Shown here in pieces: positions 6,188 through 10,871 of a stretch of DNA of 10,871 bases. The position numbers and the translations under genes were made by a program. Where the stretch lies: assembly GCA_019419625.1 (NCBI GenBank), contig DXZO01000021.1, positions 3,385 to 14,255 of the forward strand, read 5' to 3'. The DNA is from Collinsella sp. Its GTDB lineage: Bacteria; Actinomycetota; Coriobacteriia; Coriobacteriales; Coriobacteriaceae. How positions within the stretch are numbered: position 1 is the first letter of the stretch; every line of letters begins with the position of its first letter. Below the pieces are notes generated by a model that was given only the letters and a program-made list of their open reading frames with translations, had not been told where the DNA came from and did no database searches.

Positions 6188-7630
6188 CTACAGGGCAATA
6201 AGTCCCGAGATTGCTACGAATACGATATTGATGAGCGACACGACCAAGAAGAATTTCCAAACGGTCTTCCACCACTGGCCAAGCTTGATCTTGCACACGC
6301 CCAAACCCGCTACAAGAATGGCGCTAGTAGGACAGATCAAAGACATCGTCGCGCTACCCATGGAGAGAGCCCACACGGCAGCCTCGGGATTAAGGCCCAT
6401 GAGTTCGGTCAAAGGTCCAAAAATGGGAGCGGTCAGTGCTGCAAGGCCAGATGAGCTGGGAACCAGGATCGCCAGGAGGTTCTCAACCGCATAAAGAAGC
6501 GTAGTAAAGAGAACCGCCGGGATGCCGCCCAGACCAGTGGCGAGCGCATTGAGGATGGTATCGATGATCATGCCGTCAGAGGCAATGACAAGGATGCCAC
6601 GCGCAAGTCCAACGACAATTGCCGAGAAAGCAAAGTCAGCGATACCCGCAACAAATTCCTGAGCGATGACGTCCTGACTAAAGCCCGCAATAACACCAGC
6701 CAACAAGCCCATGGCCAAAAAGACCGCAGAAATCTCGTTCATATACCAGCCCTGGGTCACAAGTCCCCAGATGATAAGGCACATTCCAGCGATAAATACC
6801 GCAAGCACGCCTTTTTGACGACCCGTAAATTCCGCATCAAGGGCAGATTCATCGGCAGCGAACTCGACTTTCTTGGCGATATCATCCTCAAATGTGATCG
6901 ATGACTCAGGATTCTTCTTTACCCTTCGTGCATAGAGGACAACCCAAGTAATTGCAACGGCGGTCAAAACAACCCAGGCAATCATACGCAGCCACAGCTG
7001 GGGGTTGCCCTGAATACCAAGAATACCTTGCGCAATGAGAACATTAAACGGATTAATCGTTGAGGCGATGTAACCCGTGCGCGCTCCAACGAACACGACC
7101 ATGAACGCCGTCATCGAGTCGAAGCCCATAGCCATCATAATTGGCATGAAGATCGCAAAGAACGGGAGAGTTTCTTCCGCCATGCCAAAGCTCGTTCCGC
7201 CCAATGCAAAGAGAACCATCGCAATAGGAATAATTAGAATGTCTTTGTTCTTAAAGCGGCGAACGACACGACCCATTCCGCTCGTGATAGCGCCCGTTTT
7301 AGTAATAACCTGAAACGAACCGCCCACAATCAAGATGAATGCAACGACCTCAATTGCCTCTTGTATACCGCGCGTTGGAGCCTGAAGAACATCGAAGACA
7401 CCTTGTCTGAGATCTACTTCATCCCCGGTTTCCTCGTCAATATATGTCTTTTCACTCTGCTCATACGTACCTGCGACAGTGACTTCACGACCGTTCACCT
7501 CCTGACGCTGATAGGACCCAGAGGGAACAATCCACGTGAGAACAGCGAAGATGACCATAAGTGCAAAGATGATCGCATATACGTGCGGGACCTTGAACTG
7601 CTTGATGCCTTTCGAACTTTCCGCTGCCAT
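6188..7630 (-). CDS. arcD: YfcC/DcuC-family transporter, likely arginine-ornithine antiporter
   Basis: A 480-residue membrane carrier, expected to exchange external arginine for ornithine and so feed ArcA. ATG at 7630 follows a strong AAGGAGGAG. About 12 hydrophobic segments are visible: roughly 14-36, 92-112, 130-148, 152-190 in two parts, 214-234, 274-292, 297-316, 328-352, 367-390, 392-410, 416-446 and 457-479. A polar loop at 37-90 follows TM1. Family-like signatures include LTWIVPSGSYQR, GGTSFGMAEETLPF (143-156), ASTINPFNVLIAQ, and LVPSSSGLAALTAPI (389-403) in a re-entrant-loop-like position. This family (PF03606) differs from the APC-type ArcD of Pseudomonas. YfcC-type ArcD exchangers are known in streptococci. 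First gene of arcDAB by position. The substrate is inferred from context. Confidence 0.85.
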   Translation of the reverse strand: MAAESSKGIKQFKVPHVYAIIFALMVIFAVLTWIVPSGSYQRQEVNGREVTVAGTYEQSEKTYIDEETGDEVDLRQGVFDVLQAPTRGIQEAIEVVAFILIVGGSFQVITKTGAITSGMGRVVRRFKNKDILIIPIAMVLFALGGTSFGMAEETLPFFAIFMPIMMAMGFDSMTAFMVVFVGARTGYIASTINPFNVLIAQGILGIQGNPQLWLRMIAWVVLTAVAITWVVLYARRVKKNPESSITFEDDIAKKVEFAADESALDAEFTGRQKGVLAVFIAGMCLIIWGLVTQGWYMNEISAVFLAMGLLAGVIAGFSQDVIAQEFVAGIADFAFSAIVVGLARGILVIASDGMIIDTILNALATGLGGIPAVLFTTLLYAVENLLAILVPSSSGLAALTAPIFGPLTELMGLNPEAAVWALSMGSATMSLICPTSAILVAGLGVCKIKLGQWWKTVWKFFLVVSLINIVFVAISGLIAL

Positions 7631-7883
7631 ATCTCCTCCTTCATTCCTTTTCCCATCTATCCAGCTGGCACCATAAATGTATGAGGTTGCTCAGCGGTGG
7701 TCGGGCAACCATCGCTATCGTGTCGCTTTTCACCTATGAACGGCAGCTAAAGTGACGTTATTAATCAATCTGATATTTTAAATTGATGTTATTTGTCAAT
7801 TACATACGTCTTTTAACTTTTCCGCAACACAACAAGGAACCTGTCTTAGCCTTATATAAAAACCAGCAGGACAGGAGACAGGC
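7631..7883. promoter_or_regulatory. Divergent promoter/operator region between arcDAB and the second arcA
   Basis: AT-rich 253-bp spacer holding both promoters. Minus strand: a consensus TTGACA (-35, complement of 7794-7799), then ATATCA or TATCAG (7770-7776) at 17-18 bp spacing. This would give arcD a leader of about 130 nt that contains a 6-bp hairpin GGTTGC/GCAACC (7685-7690, 7705-7710). Plus strand: TTATAT (about 7852-7857) as -10 with no good -35, suggesting an activator-dependent promoter. Half-sites ATCAAT (7764-7769), ATTGAT (7782-7787) and TCAATT (7796-7801) form overlapping inverted repeats on the arcD core promoter, a candidate operator for the nearby XRE regulator. Confidence 0.6.
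7781..7801. promoter_or_regulatory. Candidate operator: AATTGA-N9-TCAATT
   Basis: A perfect 6-bp dyad, AATTGA (7781-7786) and TCAATT (7796-7801), separated by 9 nt. It overlaps the TTGACA -35 box of arcD and lies about 80 bases upstream of the second arcA start. A third similarly spaced half-site, ATCAAT, is at 7764-7769. The spacing does not fit the FNR (TTGAT-N4-ATCAA) or CRP half-site spacing. Binding by the XRE/S24 protein encoded at 9137-9793 is an inference. Confidence 0.4.
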
Positions 7884-9134
7884 ATGCAAGGCATACACAT
7901 AACAAATGAAATCGGTCATTTAAAAGCCGTACTTGTCCATCGACCAGGAGCTGAAACACAAAACTACCCTGATGCCGACTTCAGCCAAGTTTTCTCCCTG
8001 CGAAAATGGAGCGGTCGTTTTGACCTCGACAAAGCAATGTATGAGCACGATTCCATGGTTCAATTGCTTGAGAAGCATGGCGTAGAAACCATTGAAATTA
8101 GGGACCTTCTCGAAGACTCACTTGAAACTGAGCCCCAATCACTTAAATATTTTATTGATGACTACCTCCGTTGCAGCGGGGCAACAGGCAGAGAGTTCCT
8201 CGAGGCAATAACCCAGCTGTTTGAGAACGCTAAGAACACCCAGGAATTGGTGAATATAGTACTTAACGGCATTCGCTTTGGAGACACTGAGCTATGTTCA
8301 AACCAGTCGGAAACACTACGGGCGCTCGTGCACGAGCAATTTGATCCCGCCTCGCTCTTGGTCAATCCCCTCAACACGCTTTTTTTCACTCGTGATCCTG
8401 CTGTGGTAGTCGGAGACGGCATCATCCTAAATCATATGTATTGGCCTGAGCGTGATCGTGAGGTCGCCTTATACCGGCAGATATTCACCCACCACAAGAT
8501 CATGGGAGAAACTCCAATATGTGATTTGAACAGGAGTAGCTACCATATAGAAGGCGGAGACATTATTGTTATCAGTGCTAAGACAATATTAGTTGGAATC
8601 TCTGACCGAACTGAACCCGCCGCCGTCGAGTCACTTGCCAAAGAGCTCCTGACCTCAAATAAATTCCAGACCACCGAGCTAATTGCGATTCGAGTCCCCT
8701 CTGACGGGCTGCGTATCCACCTCGATACGTTCATAAGTAGAATTGATCACGACGCGTTCCTCATCGATCGTGAGATATGCAATGCCGTTGATGCATACAG
8801 CATTCAACTAAAACGATCCGGAAGGGGCCTTACGCTCACTCCTATCGATCGCACGATTCCGGAAATACTCTCTGCAGCCTGTTGCGAACCAATAAAAGTG
8901 ATTGACTGCGGAGGCGGGAATCAAACCGCCTACGAAAGAGAACGCCGGAACAACGCAACGTCTATCCTTGCGCTCTCGCCAGGAAAACTATGCGTATATG
9001 AAGAAAACGTTTGGACCAACGAAGCGCTTGAGAAAGCAGGAATGGAATTATTCCCGCTATCCATTGACGAGCTCACCAAAGGCTATGGTGGCACAAACTG
9101 TCTATGCCTCCCTCTGTGGCGAGAGGATCTATAG
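7884..9134 (+). CDS. Second, divergent arginine deiminase paralogue
   Basis: A 416-residue protein, full length for the family, clearly homologous to ArcA. It shares HRPG (19-22), FFTRDP with Asp171, SYHIEGGD with His221 and Glu223, Arg190, Arg242, HLDT with His279 and Asp281, and a C-terminal nucleophile Cys406 before LCLPLWREDL. The start ATG at 7884 has AGGAG 6 nt upstream. It departs from canonical ArcA where that protein is most conserved. The loop GRGGPRC is GYGGTNC, so the gating Arg becomes Tyr401. NDGSNTL is NNATSIL (356-362). The segment after HRPG lacks the DDIPYL-like motif. The catalytic set survives, so it may be an active enzyme with altered substrate or kinetics, or a regulatory homologue. 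It is transcribed away from arcDAB, and the XRE regulator begins 2 nt after its stop. Confidence 0.88.
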   Translation: MQGIHITNEIGHLKAVLVHRPGAETQNYPDADFSQVFSLRKWSGRFDLDKAMYEHDSMVQLLEKHGVETIEIRDLLEDSLETEPQSLKYFIDDYLRCSGATGREFLEAITQLFENAKNTQELVNIVLNGIRFGDTELCSNQSETLRALVHEQFDPASLLVNPLNTLFFTRDPAVVVGDGIILNHMYWPERDREVALYRQIFTHHKIMGETPICDLNRSSYHIEGGDIIVISAKTILVGISDRTEPAAVESLAKELLTSNKFQTTELIAIRVPSDGLRIHLDTFISRIDHDAFLIDREICNAVDAYSIQLKRSGRGLTLTPIDRTIPEILSAACCEPIKVIDCGGGNQTAYERERRNNATSILALSPGKLCVYEENVWTNEALEKAGMELFPLSIDELTKGYGGTNCLCLPLWREDL

Positions 9135-9136
9135 CC

Positions 9137-9793
9137 ATGGGCTTCGGGGCAAATATTCGTAAACTCCGCACCATGGAGCATCTTGGTCAGGCGCAACTTG
9201 CAGAGATGTTGGGGGTATCTAAAGAGACCGTTTGTCGTTGGGAAAAAAGTCGGTATGCCCCCCGTGAGCGCTATATTGAAAAGTTACAAGCGCTCTTCGG
9301 TTGCACCCGCGATGAACTTGTTGGCGAGGAAAACGGTTTGGCTGTAAAGCTCGCAAATAAAAGAATCGTCACCGACGAAGACCCTGCTATCCACGAAATG
9401 GAGGGCACATTTCCCGTCATCGATATCGAATCGCAAAAGCGCCGCATCACGCACGGCCAACAAAATGCTTGCGCGCCTGTAGACGTAGCCAAACGTCACC
9501 CACATAGCGTTTTCGTTAAAATCAAAGGCGACGAAATGTCCCGCATTTACCCTCCCGGCAGCTTGCTACTTGTCGATACCACCGCAAAGCCTTGGAACGG
9601 CTGTGCTGTATTGGCGCTCGCAGACGGTAAAACACCGGTAATTAGGCGATTTGCAGAAGGAAACGACATGATTGTGCTGTCGTCCCATTCATATGCAACA
9701 GCAAGTCCGGATCTGATGTTTAACAAACGGAGGATTAGAATCATAGGAGTCGTCGTTTGGTATCAAGCGAGCCACGATCACACGCTTAATTAA
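9137..9793 (+). CDS. XRE-family regulator with S24/LexA-like C-terminal domain
   Basis: Predicted DNA-binding transcription factor of 218 residues. An N-terminal helix-turn-helix (about 5-60) contains QAQLAEMLGVSKETVCRWEK. After a linker at about 65-110, the C-terminal half (about 120-212) resembles the S24 peptidase fold of LexA and CI repressors: VFVKIKGDEMSRIYPPGSLL, then VLALADGKTPVIRRF and LSSHSYA. The usual catalytic Ser in GDSM is Glu133, and the expected Lys region reads VIRRF, so self-cleavage is unlikely. The domain probably serves for dimerisation or ligand sensing. An in-frame ATG at 9104 lies inside the second arcA and would add 11 non-HTH residues. ATG at 9137 is preferred because the HTH starts there and AGAGG lies 10 nt upstream. 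The 2-nt gap to the preceding stop implies translational coupling. Likely regulator of the arc block. Confidence 0.88.
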   Translation: MGFGANIRKLRTMEHLGQAQLAEMLGVSKETVCRWEKSRYAPRERYIEKLQALFGCTRDELVGEENGLAVKLANKRIVTDEDPAIHEMEGTFPVIDIESQKRRITHGQQNACAPVDVAKRHPHSVFVKIKGDEMSRIYPPGSLLLVDTTAKPWNGCAVLALADGKTPVIRRFAEGNDMIVLSSHSYATASPDLMFNKRRIRIIGVVVWYQASHDHTLN

Positions 9794-9853
9794 ATCGACT
9801 TTCCCAAAAACGACCGTACCGCACAGACAGCTCAAAGTCCCAGCCCAAATGAA

Positions 9854-10429
9854 CTACTTTTTGGCGGCTTTGCGCTCGTCGCGGATGCGGGCGCGGTCCA
9901 TGGCCGCCTCGACGGCCGAGAATCGGCAGCCGCAGTAATTCTGCCGATACATGCCCAGCTCACGCGAACGACGCGTGGCCTCGGGATAATACGGGCGAAA
10001 ATCGCGAATCACCGGGGTGAGACCGCGGGCGGCAGCCAGACGCTCCAAAACATCATTGCAGGTATCGAACAGCTGATACGGCGAGACGGCGAGCGTCGTG
10101 CCCACAAACTCAAACCCGCGCTCCTGGGCCACGCGGCACGCCTCGGCCAAGCGCAGGGCATAGCACGCGCGACAGCGACGGGGTCGATCGGCGCCCAGCG
10201 GGGCCACGCCGGCCTCCCAGCGCTCGCGATCCTCCTCGGCCTCGATGAGCTCGATGTCGCCGTCGGCACACCACCGGCGCAGCTCGTCCAGGCGACGCTG
10301 CCATTCATTGTGCGGCTGAATATTGGGGTTGGTCCAGCAGATCGTGGGTTCAAACCCCTCCTCGCGCAGCAGGCGAACCGGCTCAAGCGAGCATGGTGCA
10401 CAGCACGCATGCAGCAACAACGACTTCAT
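9854..10429 (-). CDS. queH: Epoxyqueuosine reductase QueH
   Basis: QueH (formerly DUF208) reduces epoxyqueuosine to queuosine in tRNA, the last step of the pathway, using an Fe-S cluster without cobalamin (unlike QueG). Conserved cysteines are clear: HACCAPC (Cys9, Cys10, Cys13), CRACY (Cys86, Cys89) and YCGC (Cys166, Cys168). WTNPNIQP, TTLAVSPYQ and YYPEATRRSRELGMYRQNYC are also family-like. The start is ATG at 10429 (MKSLLLHACC): AGGAG lies 6 nt before it, while the in-frame ATG at 10435 abuts the AGGAG. It is 191 residues, normal length. It begins 10 nt after the stop of the DUF3267-like gene, so the two are probably cotranscribed. It acts directly after QueA, encoded at 2526-3737, on the other side of the arginine block. 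Confidence 0.95.
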   Translation of the reverse strand: MKSLLLHACCAPCSLEPVRLLREEGFEPTICWTNPNIQPHNEWQRRLDELRRWCADGDIELIEAEEDRERWEAGVAPLGADRPRRCRACYALRLAEACRVAQERGFEFVGTTLAVSPYQLFDTCNDVLERLAAARGLTPVIRDFRPYYPEATRRSRELGMYRQNYCGCRFSAVEAAMDRARIRDERKAAKK

Positions 10430-10439
10430 CGACATCTCC

Positions 10440-10871
10440 TCACCCAAAAAAGCGCACGCCAAAGGACGTATCCTCGCAGGCGACAATGCGGCGGTCGCGC
10501 AGGATGGTCCGCACGTAATACCAATCGCCCACGCAGCCCGACAAGTGCAGACCAGCCGCTAGGTAGCACAGCAGCAGATAGCCCGAGAACGCAAACCCCA
10601 GGGCAAACGCCACCGTCAAAACAACCGTGGGCGCCAGGCAAATGGCCATGTACCGCCGACGCGAATACACAACGCCCTCGGAGCAGGCATAGATCATCGC
10701 CGTCTCACGATTCGCGCCAAAGGTCACATGCGCGCCCGCAGGCGCCAGCAGCTTAAAAAACACCGCATGCACCAGCTCGTGCACGGCAAACGACGCTGCA
10801 GAAACCGCAGCCACACCGACCATCCAGCCCACGACGGTGGTCCAGCCGCCCGCCTCAGCCGCGTCCAAGTC
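10440..10871 (-). CDS. DUF3267-like membrane protein with HExxH motif, 5' partial
   Basis: The frame is open to the window edge, so the N-terminus is missing; the TTG near 10868 is just an internal codon option. The visible 143 or so residues show a first hydrophobic segment followed by VHELVHAVFFKLLAP, an HExxH metal-binding motif inside or next to a membrane helix. ANRETAMIYACSEGVVYSRR follows, then two to three more membrane segments (LAPTVVLTVAFALGFAFSGY, LLLCYLAAGLHLSGCVGDWY) and a short tail VACEDTSFGVRFFG. This matches the layout of DUF3267 proteins, putative membrane zinc metalloprotease-like proteins without an established role. The TGA stop at 10440-10442 lies next to the queH ribosome site, so translation of queH may depend on it. 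Confidence 0.8.
   Translation of the reverse strand, partial: DLDAAEAGGWTTVVGWMVGVAAVSAASFAVHELVHAVFFKLLAPAGAHVTFGANRETAMIYACSEGVVYSRRRYMAICLAPTVVLTVAFALGFAFSGYLLLCYLAAGLHLSGCVGDWYYVRTILRDRRIVACEDTSFGVRFFG

Noticed and set aside
7783..7799. FNR or CRP binding site in the arc intergenic region (TTGAT...GTCAA)
   Set aside because: The TGA/TCA halves are 9 nt apart, not 6, so the site does not fit either consensus.
9104..9136. Upstream ATG giving the XRE regulator 11 more residues
   Set aside because: It would overlap the second arcA by 31 bases and adds no HTH residues. The ATG at 9137 fits the HTH start and follows the stop by 2 nt.
9794..9853. Bidirectional terminator between the convergent XRE and queH genes
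   Set aside because: Only weak self-complementarity is visible in these 60 bases and no stem with a T-run, so none was annotated.
10866..10868. TTG start for the DUF3267-like protein near the window edge
   Set aside because: The frame stays open to the last base and the family normally has more N-terminal sequence, so the gene is partial rather than starting here.

Overview
The window looks like chromosomal DNA of a high-GC gut actinobacterium of the Coriobacteriia, most likely Collinsella or a close relative. This rests on overall gene style and on intergenic palindromes that I associate with that group from memory; no search was run. The first 16 bases are not genomic. They match the 3' part of the synthetic Tn5/Nextera mosaic end, so base 1 is a contig end carrying untrimmed adapter.

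Left part (1-2525): a 5'-truncated gene for an alanine- and glutamate-rich coiled-coil protein with a C-terminal membrane anchor, then an internally deleted and frameshifted IS110-family transposase on the minus strand with its GC-rich upstream flank. After that come about 330 bases without genes, packed with five successive inverted repeats. The last of these overlaps the queA stop codon.

Centre (2526-9793): queA (minus strand; epoxyqueuosine-tRNA synthesis), then a lower-GC block devoted to arginine deiminase metabolism. On the minus strand, in transcription order, lie a 12-TM YfcC/DcuC-type antiporter (arcD-like), arginine deiminase (arcA) and a catabolic-type ornithine carbamoyltransferase (arcB), with gaps of about 30 bases. 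Divergent from them, across a 253-bp regulatory region, lies a second and divergent arginine deiminase paralogue. An XRE/S24-type regulator starts 2 nt after its stop codon. Carbamate kinase (arcC), needed for the ATP-yielding last step, is not in the window.

Right part (9854-10871): queH (minus strand; epoxyqueuosine reduction to queuosine), preceded in the same transcript by a partial DUF3267-type membrane protein with an HExxH motif that runs off the window. queA and queH, two late steps of queuosine synthesis, therefore flank the arginine block.

The most interesting content is the arginine block. It pairs a presumed working arcDAB operon with a paralogue that keeps the catalytic Cys/His/Asp/Glu set but has lost a near-invariant active-site-loop arginine. 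That paralogue is tied to a repressor-like protein whose S24 domain lacks the self-cleavage serine. The ArcB and ArcA proteins also carry unusual substitutions in substrate-site motifs.
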